From the NCBI GenBank assembly GCA_032164245.1, contig JAVMKO010000001.1:286695041-286759040 (forward strand): a DNA stretch of 64,000 nucleotides, written 5' to 3'. The DNA comes from Sternotherus odoratus. Its lineage: Eukaryota > Chordata > Testudines > Kinosternidae. Of this stretch, positions 45,300 through 56,244 are shown one piece after another (within the stretch, counting starts at the first letter, position 1; each line of letters begins with the position of its first letter). A program made the position numbers and the translations under genes. Below the pieces are notes generated by a model that made no database searches, was not told where the DNA came from, and saw nothing but the letters and a program-made list of their open reading frames with translations.

Positions 45300-47280
45300 T
45301 CAGGGTGGTTGGGGCATAAATTTGGGTCTGAAGTTCACATCCCCCAGGGTTGGTTAGTAAGTTAGTAAGATGGGAGACGTTTGTAGAATTTAAATTAAGG
45401 TTCAGATTTCAAATATCTCCAAAATTTGAGAGGGTTTGCTTTGGGCCCCTAATTTGTGTTAAGGAGTGCTGTTATTGACCGATGCAATTTTTAAATTGGA
45501 AAACTGGTTCAAAATACCAGTAAATCCCGTACATAAAAATAATAATAATAAAAAAGTCATAGCGTGTGTTGCTACTTGTTACGATGTTTATGCTGTCTCA
45601 ATGTGTCTGCTTCTTTGAGGGAGTTACCAGCTTCAGAAATACTGATTAGCCTGTTTAAAAATTGGGTAGTGGATTGAACAATAATGCCAGTATTAGCTGG
45701 AATAAATTTGTAGCCACCTTAAGGACTTCTAGATGTCCTTTAAAAAATTGGGCAAAGGGATAGAAAGAGAAAAAGTAAAAGACAATAAATGGAAATAGAG
45801 CAGGGAAAGAACTTAGAAACATTATATGTCAAGTTATCTTTAGATTTTCATAATGTTTGATTGCATAATAGTGTAGGCCAGAGATCTACCTTTAGAATTT
45901 TTTTTTATTCAGCAGTAACGCAAGAACCAACTGGCCTATATCCTGAAAGATATTAGCTTCATCATTTAGCGTAAGGCCTGAGGCCTATGAACTTTGGGAA
46001 AGATATATGGCCTAATGGTTTAATATACTAACCTATACAAGAAGGACACATTAACTTTAGTAGAGTGAGGAAATACAAATAAATAAGAGGGGAGAAACCT
46101 CTACTGAACATGCATTAGGCATAGTGGCATAAGTGTAACATACAATAAAAGTTGTATCCCAGCCTGTGTGTGGGATGGAAGACAGGTGTAGCTTTCGGGA
46201 GATGCCAGGATGATGGCCACTGACGATGAGGAGGAAGATGATGGTTAACATTTCCGGGTATTCTTCAAGGGGTGGTGTGAGTATATGGATGTGCAGATGG
46301 ATATTTTGGATTAGGGTGTTTGTGACTTTGCTAAACGTATTAATAAACTATTGTAGATACAAAAGGATTCCTAAAGTGTGAGTGTTGCAACTGTGCACAT
46401 CAAGGTTCCAATCTGAACAGTAATTTTAATAGTACTGGGACCGGTCTAGGGACAAGAACCTGTCAAACCTCAAAGTGATATCTGGGAATCCTTAGGTAAT
46501 CAATATAATTAATACATAATCTATAGATTGGGCTACAATAGTGAATCCTTCCCATTTTTTTACAGTCATTTATTTGAATGGACAATAGAAAGTTGTAGGC
46601 TAAGCTGCATTCTGGAGCAAAATATTCAAGTGTCCCAATAACTTTAGATGCCCTACATAAAACAGATGGGCGTGGCACCCTGGTTTAAAGGCTGCTTTTG
46701 AAAATTCAGCCATTGACACTTTCAGAGAGAAAACGAGATAGTTAAGAGTTGAACTCCAAGCATGTTGGAATCAAGGTGGATGAACAGTGTGAAATAATGG
46801 AACATCCTAACTCTTAACTGTGGCTTTATCCTACTTCCATAGACATGTTACCTTTTTGTGGTGCATGTTTCTGATATCTTATATCTCTGGTTGGCACCCA
46901 ATATATATATATTTACAGCCAATAATATACCTTTCACAATAAAAATCCAATTCACAAGAGCAGTTTAATGGTAACTAGCAAACATTGAAGCATGTTTTTT
47001 TAAATTGACATGATTAGCTACAATCAAAAGTTCCTTTCAAAAAATTGCATTGTTATTCATGTCACCGTATTTAAGGAGCTTTAAAAATGTTGTTAACAGA
47101 GATAAAATAATGCTTTGTTCTTTTTTGATGATGAAAACAGTTGCTTGTTCAATTTGAGGACATCTTTGTGACATGAGTTTGAACTTTTCTATTTCTTGTC
47201 GGTGCCAATTGTTAATATATTAATAATTTTGTTGTTATTTCCCCCAAAAAACCCTTGATTGTGGAAGTACACTGTGAATC
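45300..47280. other. Unassigned non-coding DNA
   Basis: A+T-rich with an (AAT)n-like run near 45536-45557 and a short TA run near 46903. No coding signal. Confidence 0.45.
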
Positions 47281-47284
47281 CAAA

Positions 47285-47400
47285 ACCTGATTCTAATCTC
47301 ACTCTGGTGTCAATCTGCAGTAGCACTATTGACTTCAGTGGGATTACTCCACATTTAGACCACTGTAAGTGAGTTCTGAATCTGGACCTATATCTCGTGC
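47285..47400. repeat. Palindromic repeat with TTGACTTCAGTGG core
   Basis: GATTCTAATCTCACTCTGGT opposes CACTGTAAGTGAGTTCTGAATC, around CTATTGACTTCAGTGGGATT. The best preserved copy of the family in the window. Confidence 0.55.
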
Positions 47401-47409
47401 TATTTTTTA

Positions 47410-48590
47410 CTCCATTAAAAATTCCTTCACGCATTAGAAAGTCTGAATAAAACACAAACACAGAGAAACAATAATTAGACTTTATCACATACTTGGGTTT
47501 CTTCAGAGCTTGAATGCACAGCATTCTGCAGTTTCTGGATAAAGAAGGTCATGGTATTCTCATAGTATTTAAAATAAATGGGGTTGGCAGAATTCAACTA
47601 TTTTACCGTCATGTTGTGATAATATTGATTATTTTAAAGATTTGTTTTATACTTTTATTATTTTAAAATTCACAGTTGTGAGAAAGTAGAGGGGGCGTCA
47701 GACAATCATTTAATGACAGACACTGAGATGCAGAAAGTTAAAGTGTCATAAACCATTAAAACACAAATTATCAAAACATCATGTCAAAATATATAAAATA
47801 TATTTAAATCAAAAAAATCATATCTGTTTTTACTATTCATTCACTAGTCTACTTGTAAGAAGCCTAATTCAAAACTCTAAATCATATGATTTTTGACTCT
47901 AAGAAGTTCTCAAGCAGCAATTTTCTTACTTTGCCTATTTTGTAAATTTTGATTATTATCAGTGGAAATTTTGTTGTTGGTTTGCGTGTGTACGTTTACT
48001 GATATTTACCAATAAAAGTTGAATCCTTCCAAGCGGAATAAAATAGGCTACAGTGGAATAACATGCCATTCAGATAGTAGTCATGGTTCTACCCGCACCA
48101 GTTAGAAATTATACAAAATGGTCCCTGCAAATATATAGTGGGAAAAATCTATGAGGGGGTGAATGGGGAAATCAAGGGGAGATGGACGAATGGATGAAAA
48201 GAAATGGGGAAGTAAGAAGTGGGAGAGAAAAAGAGAAGGAACTGGATGAAGGAACAGGGCAGGAGACATAAGAAATAGATGTTGAGGGCTTCTGTGACCT
48301 CTAGAGAAGGTGATTGCCTGACTTCTGGTTTCTTCAACTCCCACCCTCACTCCATGACTAATTCTCATCAGTTAAGAGCTCCCAGGTATTTAAACCATAA
48401 TTTTCTCTTAAAAATGTATTAATTAGATGAGGAGGACCCTGTTTGTTTTGCTGTTATGGATCCTGCTGGGAAAAATAATACCAAATTTGATCTTTTATCT
48501 CAAGATATATGTGTGCTCTTTAAAAATGTGAGAGAAGTCAAAGCTCGTTAAATAACAAACGGAACAAAAATCCATAAAACCGAAGGAGGT
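47410..48590. other. Unassigned non-coding DNA
   Basis: A+T-rich to 48120, then purine-rich on the plus strand (48150-48290). Pyrimidine-rich minus-strand frames there are composition artefacts. No gene is seen. Confidence 0.45.
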
Positions 48591-48595
48591 TAAAA

Positions 48596-49146
48596 TGGAG
48601 AATGCTTCCTTACTGCAAAGTATAACCAGTATTGAGGAGAAAGAAGATCTGGAAAACTGGTAATACAGGAATAATTTGCTGTTACTGTGGGACCCCTGAA
48701 GGAGTAGGACAACAAAAGCATAATCTGTTTTCTCCAGAACACCCTCACCCTATATTGCATCCCGGTTTGTCTCCAATGGGGATGGGAAGGACTCATCAAG
48801 TGTCAGGGGGCAGAAGAAGAAGGAACAATAATAACTCCAGACCCATCATCTTTACATTCATGAGATTTAATGACGCAGTTAAAATGATGTCTGCTGCTAG
48901 GCAAAAAGGAACACTTAAATATAAGGATTTTAAATGTTTTTTTTGTATCCAGATGTCTCTGTAAATTAAAGCTAGAAGAAAGCTGCATTTAATGGCATCA
49001 AGTGAGCTTTCAGAGGATCAGATATTAACTATTTTCCTCCGATATCCTGCGATCTTCATAATGAAGCTGACAGTCTCTGTGAAATATCTCAATACCCTAT
49101 CGTATGCCCGGCAAGCCCTACAGAAATTGAGACCGGATCTCACTAA
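48596..49146 (+). pseudogene. L1-type LINE ORF1 remnant
   Basis: The plus strand shows, across frames, EEKEDLENW (coiled-coil/hinge side), then RPIIFTFMRFNDAVKMM and SAARQKGTLKYKD. This fits the L1 ORF1p RNA-recognition pattern, where an 'R..D...ILRAARKKG' stretch is typical. Next, RKLHLMASSEL and RYPAIFIMKLTVSVKYL fit the C-terminal domain. ORF1p is the trimeric RNA-binding chaperone of L1. A stop after QMSL and frameshifts make it non-functional. It ends where a TIR element begins at 49147. Confidence 0.6.
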
Positions 49147-49748
49147 GGGCTTGGTTAGACTGGCACTTTATAGCGCTAAAACCCTCCAGGAGTGCTATAA
49201 CTCTCTAACCTTACACACTGTCAAGGCACATTTTGTGCAAAAAGTCTCTGTTTAAAACGCAACTATAAAACCACCTCTCCGAGGGCGATAAGGGCTTTTG
49301 CGTATTCCCTGTAGCGTGTTAGGGCAGTGTAATCAGTCATTAAGAGATAAGGGATCTCTGGCACGCCTCCGAGCCATTTAAGGCAATTAACAAGCCATTA
49401 AAGGCAAATGACTGAGCGTTGTTTTGAAAACTGGAGGAAAAATGCGGAAGTACCTTTTCAGTTTCTCTCTTACAACTCACAGCAAATAACCACTGGAAAT
49501 GCTTACGGACGGAGCTGTGTGACTTAAATACAGAGCCTGTCAGTTTTCTCTAAGGAAAAGTCACTGACAGCCTGAAGTTCCCTCCCTACGCACACATTTC
49601 CCGTTCCCCCTAACCTCCCTCGTTTCAAAAGCACGTTGCACCCAGCTGAATGCTTGGGATAGCTGCCCAGAATGCACCACTCTCTGTTGTGGTATATGGG
49701 TACCACTACAACCAAAAGCACTATAATCCGGTAAGTGTAACCTTACCC
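49147..49748. mobile_element. TIR element inserted in the L1 (602 bp)
   Basis: The left end GGGCTTGGTTAGACTGGCAC with CTTTATAGCGCT is matched, inverted, by the right end (AGCACTATAATCCGG...CCTTACCC). Flanks are TAA and AAA. The ends resemble the GGGCTTGTC-type TIR of the Harbinger-like copies. The interior (49260-49500) is richer in CpG and holds ATTA motifs. It may itself be composite. Confidence 0.5.
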
Positions 49749-49902
49749 AAAGGGTAACAGCATGATCCTCTCAGAAAGGAAATAAATTGGAGTATAAACC
49801 CTGAAGAACAGGAACTGTGATTTGGAAAACCAAGCAACATATATACATCTGCTCTGCTACTACTTTATATATTTACAGGTCTATGTATATGGTTATAATA
49901 TA

Positions 49903-50596
49903 CAGTAACTCCTCATTTAAAGTCATCCCGGTTAACGTCCTTTCATTGTTAGGTTGCTAATCAGTTAGGGAACATGCTCATTTAAAGTTGTGCAATGCTC
50001 CATTCTAACGTCAATTGCCCGCAATTCAATTTCCCACCAGGCTATCAATTGCCAGCATTTCAATTGTGGTAGTTCTAATGTCCCTTCCCCCACTGTAATA
50101 GGCTGCTCCTGCTCTCTGCGTTGGAGCTACTCCATGAGACTCCTGCTTGCTGTGGGGGTGGGGAGGAGAAGAAGAGGGGGGCTGTCAAGGTGTCTCCCTC
50201 CCCCCTCTCCTGCACCCCGCTTACCCCATCTTCCATAGAGCAGAGGGGACACACCAGGGAGGGAGCTGCTGCTTTAGGCAGCAGTTGCAGCTGCTGGCTT
50301 GATGATCTAATTAACAAGGCAGTGTACTTCTGATCCCATTCTCCATACTTAAAGGGGAATGAGCATCTCTATCTCTCAGGGTGTATGTTTCTGCCCTCCC
50401 TCCTTTTCTGTTGCATCCTAGAGTGTGAGAGTTAACCATTGAGGGCTCAGCAAATTGGTAGTTCATTGCAGTAAGGCATTCCCTGGAAAATATCCCACCC
50501 TCTAACTCCTCCACCTCAACCAAGCTTCGCAATCATCATCACTGTGTACCAGTATTAAATTGTTAAATTGTTTGTTTAAAACTTGTACTGTGTGTA

Positions 50597-50653
<57 letters not shown>

Positions 50654-50736
50654 GGAAATTGGATTTGTTTTACATCGTTTTGCTTAAAGTTGCATTGTTC
50701 AGGAACATAACTACAACGTTAAGGGAGGAGTTCCTG
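49903..50736. mobile_element. pogo/mariner-like non-autonomous transposon (834 bp)
   Basis: TIR CAGTAACTCCTCATTTAAAG at the left and, inverted, CAGGAACTCCTCCCTTAACG at the right, with TA flanks (49901-49902 and 50737-50738). Just inside are opposed stretches (TTAACGTCCTTTCATTG; CATCGTTTTGCTTAAAGTTG). No transposase frame is present. It carries a (TG/TA)n microsatellite near its right end. Confidence 0.85.
50590..50651. repeat. (TG)n-(TA)n microsatellite
   Basis: TGTGTGTATGTGTGTG followed by more than twenty TA units. Yields a spurious Tyr-Ile repeat frame. Confidence 0.95.
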
Positions 50737-50885
50737 TATACATGATGATAATATGTTCATAGCTATTTATGTATGTGTTATTTGTGACTGACAGTATCAC
50801 CTTATATAGGCACTTGTATATTTATTTCTACCCTTTTGCCCATACTTGTAGTTTATTTATTTATAATATATGTACGGTAATAATT

Positions 50886-51285
50886 AAGGCTGTGAGTTTG
50901 TCAGAGAGGTCATGGAAAGTCACGGATTCCATGACTTTCCATGACCTCTGTGACTTCTGCAGCAGCTGGGGATTGGAGCATGGGAGGGGACATGGGCTAT
51001 GGGCAGTGCTTATCTTGAGGGGGCTCCCTCCCTCAACTCCCAGCTCCACATGCGGGGGTCCCGGGCTGCTCCTACCCAAGCATCCACCTGGACTGTCCCC
51101 ACAACGCCTATGCCCCCCTGCACACTCACAGCAGCCCCCGGACCATCCCCTCCCAGCACCCACGGCACTCCCAAGATTTAGTCGGAGGCATAGTACAAGT
51201 TATGGACAGGTCACAGTCCGTGAATTTTTTACTACCCATGTACTTTCCATGAATTTTACTAAAAATACATGTGACTAAAACTTAG
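50886..51285. mobile_element. Hairpin-bearing DNA element
   Basis: Begins TTAAGGCTGTGAGTTTGTCA and ends near GTGACTAAAACTTAGT. It includes a perfect 17-bp inverted repeat (50906-50922 with 50932-50948, 9-nt loop) and a related CACAGTCCGTGAA...CCATGAATTTTAC stretch at the right. The C-rich interior (51000-51180) gives long but unrecognised frames on both strands. Class II by structure; superfamily unknown. Confidence 0.55.
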
Positions 51286-51357
51286 TAATAATATATTCGT
51301 ATTTATTTGCACACATCATTTGTCACTTCATGTTTACCTTTTAATTAGTTTATTGGT

Positions 51358-51480
51358 GTATATATAGATATACATATAAACATATATAGATATATCTATC
51401 TATATACATGTATGTGCATATTAATGTTTATGTACAATATACTATTACTTATGTATGCATATATATGATACAATAGGTTT
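51358..51480. repeat. AT-rich low-complexity tract
   Basis: Irregular TATATAGATATACATATAAA-type sequence with GATATATC palindromes. Confidence 0.8.
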
Positions 51481-52575
51481 CATTCATTTATATGTCTTGG
51501 CACATAGGAATTTTGGTAAATATATTTCTGGCAGATCATTTATTAATTCATATTGTGCATGGGGGAGAGAAGGTGGATACGGGTATATGACATGTGGATC
51601 TGAACTTGCCGGTACTGGAAGTCTAAGATGTTAAGAGTAAGGTGTGTGGTGTACGTATTTTTTTGCATAAAGAAGCACTCAGAGGCTGTTCATATAATGG
51701 TCATCAATTAGCACCTGAACAATCACTGACTCCATGAACTCTATAAAGTTTTGTTCCTAGACTGTATGGATACTTAATGAAACCTCCAAGTGAATTAAAA
51801 CTTGAAGCACTTAAAATCAAATGGATGTCACATAACTTTTCTTCAGGAAACCCATTTAAGGAATGAAGATGAAAATAGAATTAAAAAACCTAGGGTGGGA
51901 CATGAATGTTACTCCTCTTTAAACTCCAGAAGCAGGGGAGTAGTGGTGCTAATCCACAAGAGCCTAACTTTCCAGTATATTTCAGTCACTGTGATATCCA
52001 GAGGAACATAATAATTGAAGTCATTTTCAAGAGTGAGAGGATAATTTCGGGGAGCGCAAATCATCCTCATGATGGAACACATCCTGTACTGGAGAAATAA
52101 CTGACATTATTTCCAACAAAGCTGATATCCCAGTGGTACTAGGAAGAGATAGAAATATGGGCATGGATGATATCATAGACAAATCTCAGTCTTTTAGGTG
52201 GAAACTTCAGGTATTTGCAAACCATCCGGTATTGGATCTTGTACTAGAGTCTATTTGGAGAATGCAGCAACCTAGGAAGTGTAACTACACATTTCTCTAA
52301 AGTTCATGTCTTATTCCAGATTAGTTTTTTTATGGTATCTAAGGTGTTAGCTCCTGCACGCCTGAAGGTGGAAGTTGGTAATATCATCATCTCTGATTCT
52401 GTTCCAATTTCTTTTCACATATATGATTGGTCGGAGTGCTACAAGATCCTCAAAATGGAAGTTAGAGATCTACTTAGAGACCCTGAATTTCTTCAGATGA
52501 TTGAAACATCCATTATCAACTTCTTGAAGGAAAATAAAATTACTGTCTCCTCTACTATAACTTTATGGGAAACAC

Positions 52576-52699
52576 TAGGGTGACTAGATGTCCCAATTTT
52601 ATAGGGACAGTCACCATTTGGGGGGTCTTTTTCTTATATAGTCTCCTATTACCCTCCCTCCCCATCCTAATTTTTCACATTTGTTGTTAGGTTATCCTA
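52576..52699 (+). mobile_element. hAT-like MITE, copy 5, nested in L1 ORF2 (124 bp)
   Basis: Starts TAGGGTGACTAGATGTCCCA and ends GTTATCCTA. Flanks GGAAACAC (52568-52575) and GGAAACAG (52700-52707) match at 7 of 8. Removing it rejoins the L1 reading frame across the ..WET/VKATL.. site, so the insertion postdates the L1. Interior is in reverse order relative to copies 1-3, as expected for insertion in the other orientation. Confidence 0.9.
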
Positions 52700-53339
52700 G
52701 GAAACAGTCAAGGCTACCTTAAGGGTAGAATGCATAACATTTGCATCAAAAAAGAAGAAAAAATGAATAAATTACTTAATTGTTTGGCAGAGGAGTTTGC
52801 TAAATTTAGAAAAGAAATCATAACCACACTCAGCATAATGAGCTGCTACACTCACTCATTACCTCAAAATACAAATACAATGACTATATGTCTGTATGCT
52901 ACCCAGCTTGAATTCATGCTTAACAGTGTTAAACAGAGGCATTTTAAATGGGGGGTTTGGGGATAAAGTGGGCAAACTCCTAACAAGGAAAATTAAAATA
53001 GCTTCATACACTAACACTATATCGTCTTTGTTACAGGACAGCAGTCTTTTTGTACTAGAACTTGATAAAATTAACAATATAAATAATTTTATGAATAGCG
53101 TGTTTGATTCCAATCAATTTGACCAAATTATGGAAGGAGTATCCCTAAATATGTTGCCAATACCTCACTCTACTAGAAGTCAAGCATGCAATTGGCTGGG
53201 CAAACCCCCTAGGTGCAGTGGGGAGAATTGTATAAGACATTTATCAATCAATTAGAGCATCAGAAATCTACAATTAAATATTTACAAAAGATGTCACGGG
53301 ACATGAGAATGACGTAAATTATCCTAATTTCTTTAAAAA

Positions 53340-53425
53340 AGACAACATGGTCTTCGTTGTGGTGATTACCGCCTGTGATAGACCCAGGCCAGTTGGGTAC
53401 AGCTGAGTAGTAGAAGGCAGATACC
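53340..53425 (+). repeat. Short foreign piece within L1, LTR-like
   Basis: TGTGATAGACCCAGGCCAG begins a segment with no L1 similarity, lying between L1 RT pieces. The start resembles that of the LTR-like repeat at 31953. Too short to classify firmly. Confidence 0.3.
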
Positions 53426-53510
53426 TTCCATTGAAGGTATTACAATTCTGGATAAAGAATACAATATTAGCCTATACACAGATGATATTCTGTTCACTTT
53501 CAAGGGGGAA

Positions 53511-53578
53511 GTTCACTCTTGAGTTCACACACTCAAGTTCACACACTCAAGTTCACTCTCTGTTCACTCTCAAGTTCA
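53511..53578. repeat. Short tandem repeat (TTCACNCTCAAG-type)
   Basis: GTTCACACACTCAA and variants such as GTTCACTCTCAA are repeated five or six times in varied order. Confidence 0.75.
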
Positions 53579-53583
53579 TTCGG

Positions 53584-53806
53584 CTGAGCTGACGGACTTG
53601 TGGGGTTAAACATTGCTGTGTAGATATTTGGGCTTGAGCTGCAGCCCGAACTGTGGGATCCTCCACCCTTGCATTCCCAGACCTCAGCCTGAGCTCAAAC
53701 ACTGATATACACTGATGTTTCAGCCCCAGAGGCTGAGCCCTGCAAGCCCAAGTCAGCTGAACCAGGCCAGCTACAGTTTTTTTTATCCCTGTGTAGACAT
53801 GCCCTT
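53584..53806. mobile_element. Palindromic MITE, left-truncated
   Basis: The right end is GTGTAGACATGCCC followed by TTA. Internal blocks TTGCTGTGTAGATATTTGGG, CTTGAGCTGCAGCCCGA, and opposed CAAGCCCAAGTCAGCTGA / GAGCTGACGGACTTGTGGG arms give the element its hairpin form. The matching left terminus was not found. Harbinger-like by the right end, with limited support. Confidence 0.55.
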
Positions 53807-53999
53807 AGGGAGACCTTTGCCAGCATGTTTTCCTGTGGCAGCTGACCCTTTAAGTCTGGGGGAAACCATGAGCTGTAGCCCTAAGGTGGCAATTTTGGAC
53901 ATCAGCTGATTAAACCTCCCAGTTGTAATTCCATTGAAGTAAATATATGCAGGGTGGTGGGGGAGGAATTCAGGAGATGTAGGGGCCATTCCCCTCCTC

Positions 54000-54135
54000 T
54001 TCAACTTAAATTTAGGGTAAATTGTGTAATTTCTCTCTGACTAATATTCCCTGTCTGAAAAATGATAATACTTGACAATTAGCTGCCTTTGCAAAGCTCT
54101 GAACATCACTCGGTAAGTGGCAATGTATGGTATAT
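54000..54135 (+). repeat. tRNA-derived SINE fragment
   Basis: TGTGTAATTTCTCTCTGACT, CCCTGTCTGAAAAATGATAA and TTTGCAAAGCTCTGAACATC follow SINE block order. Confidence 0.5.
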
Positions 54136-54139
54136 TTTT

Positions 54140-55290
54140 TTTCCCTACCTGACCTTGCTGTTTCTCTTCAGGGATGCCTACATTCACGATTGCTTTTCAA
54201 TTAACCTAAGGTATTTATAATCCATATCCAACTGCCTGTTAATGATAGTTAGCAAGGGTCACACTGCTTTCCATCAAATTAAAAAAGAAAAGAAGGTACA
54301 ATAGCATTTGCAGGCCCTCTAGAAGAAAAAGACCAGACATTTGTCCATATTCACCTCAGTAGGATCCTAGAAGAATACCTCTCCCTACAGGATAGAGTTA
54401 GCTCAGCCAGATCTTGTAGTAATATGACTCTCTGCTTCCCAAATTTAAAAGATTCAGTCCCATTCTTTCATCCCTGAAGGAGTGCCACATTACCTGTTCT
54501 GACAGAGTGCCGCAAATAAAATAAGAACCCCCCCTTTTGTATGACACAATGAATAAAAATGTACAGCGTTCATCTGTGCCACAAAAGCACCTTTTTCTTC
54601 ATCGGTACACCCCCCCCCCCACACACACACACACCCCACCCCCGTTAGGGCCAGTGCTGTTTCATTGTGAAAATCAGCAGGTGCCATCTAGCTCAGAATT
54701 TGTAACTTCAGAGTGTTATCACCCTGCTTGGAAGAGCTTGCTATTAAGTTCCAACTGCATGAAATTAGCCACACATAAGCTCTGGGGAAAGGAGTTGGGA
54801 AGGGAAAGGAAAAGTAATGATGATAATTTAGAACTTCATGGTGACTACACCTAATGCAGTCTATCAGGGGAGTAAGACCCTTGCCCCATCACACAGTGCA
54901 GACATGGGAGTGATCCTTGGATGCTCAGCCCAGATTCTAAAATAAAAGAAGGGCTGTGTACCTGATACTCTCCACTCTCCCCCCCCCCCCCATGAGCAGG
55001 TGGATGGTGGGCAGCCAATGAACAGAGCCATGACTCCACCACCAAATACACTAAGGTCAATACAAGGGGAGAGAAGTAAATTGTATCTTGTAGGGGGTGT
55101 CACAACTTAGTTTCTCTCCCACATTAAGATGTGGAACAGGGGTGAAATTGTGTGTGAGTGTTGCTGTTCCTTCCCCAGGCCCCTTCCAAGGTTGTATAGC
55201 TAGGTGCTGACCCTTACACAAAGCTGAATGTAAAGGCCCATCTCGCCCTTAGGTAACTCGGTCCCCGCCTTCAGTGTCCATTGGGTTGAT
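54140..55290. other. Unassigned DNA with C-rich simple repeats
   Basis: Holds a C12-(CA)n tract at 54607-54643 and a C13 run near 54979-54992. No gene or nameable repeat. Frames spanning the C runs are artefacts. Confidence 0.45.
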
Positions 55291-55559
55291 GGATAATACA
55301 TTATCAATCACAACATCTTTTCTTTAATGCTGTATAGTTGTTGCCCAGAAGCTGACTCACGATGTGTGAGTGCAGGCATTGTAAAGCTGTCCAAAAGCAC
55401 TTCTCTAATGCTGGTTATAATAAAAGACCTTTTCCTTGAAAACCTGAAGGTAAAACTTCTGAAGCAATTGGCCTTTTCACAGATTGTGGCACCGTAGGCT
55501 AGACAGTGTTTGAAGCACAATTTCCATGCATTTTAAGATTTCCTTTTTAGCTGTTTCAG

Positions 55560-56130
55560 AAGTTTGCATTTTCTCTCTTCCTTTCATATTTTTACAAGAA
55601 GGTCAGTTTATTCTTCCGAGGCGAGGGGACCCAACAGATTATTGTCTATACTTCACACCCTGGCCCATTGCCTATTGCCTCTGAGCTGGCTTTAAATTGT
55701 TCATTACAATAACTCATTGCTCCTGAATAAAATAGTCACCCCCACTTGCCGTCCTGATGCATATGAAAAAGTGCTTTTGGCTCCAGTCTGACAAGCTCTG
55801 CAGCAAAGGTTTTCAAGAAAGAGAGGGGAATGGAAATCTTTGGTATGTTTCATAAAATGCAGGAGACAAACCCAATTGGTTAGATAAGATTGTGGTTTTC
55901 ATCAATTACAAAACTCCTTAATTTGTATCTGGATTTCAGACTTGTTCCCAATCTGTTAATCAATGATGTTTTAAAAATGAATGCAAATTTGCCCTAGAAA
56001 TATGTGTTTTCTTAATTTTTTTTAATTAGAATTAATTATCTATTAAGCAGTGTGCCCGTCAGCTAGGAAGCTTATTGTCCAGAGTGCTGGGATTTTCTTA
56101 TTAATTCTATCTGAAACTGAGTCACAATAG
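55560..56130. other. Candidate conserved non-coding segment
   Basis: Repeat-free and A+T-rich, with many homeobox-type ATTA/TAAT cores (TTCATTACAATAACTCATTG; TTTTTTTTAATTAGAATTAA) and an octamer-like ATGCATATGAAAAA. Such composition is common in vertebrate developmental enhancers but not specific. Inference only; no alignment available. Confidence 0.25.
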
Positions 56131-56244
56131 CAACTAAAGTGTGGGAGCTTATGGACTTGATTCAGTCAAGGAATTCAATTGGCGTCAGTAGCACATAAGA
56201 GATGACAATTGTTTTGGTGTCTGATAGAATTGTTTTGGTATCTG

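Larger units (their letters stand above)
51740..53505 (+). pseudogene. L1-type LINE ORF2 remnant (endonuclease and reverse transcriptase)
   Basis: EALKIKWMSHNF overlaps HLKSNGCHITFLQETHLRNE at 51800, the APE endonuclease opening with its catalytic glutamate (LQETHL). SRSRGVVVLIHKSLTFQ follows, and further on DPEFLQMIETSIINFLKENK and STITLWETL (52480-52580). Beyond a nested hAT element the frame resumes with KKEEKMNKLLNCLAEE, then GDKVGKLLTRKIKIAS-like sequence, and EYNISLYTDDILFTF (53455-53500), where YTDD is the RT catalytic box with both aspartates. Multiple stops and frameshifts. Together with 48596-49146 it is probably one old, repeatedly interrupted L1. Confidence 0.75.

Noticed and set aside
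49260..49500. Conserved enhancer candidate with ATTA motifs and CpGs
   Set aside because: It sits between matching inverted ends (49147 and 49748) within an interrupted L1, so it is more likely transposon interior.
50560..50745. Frame with a Tyr-Ile repeat
   Set aside because: It is a translated (TA)n microsatellite within a transposon.
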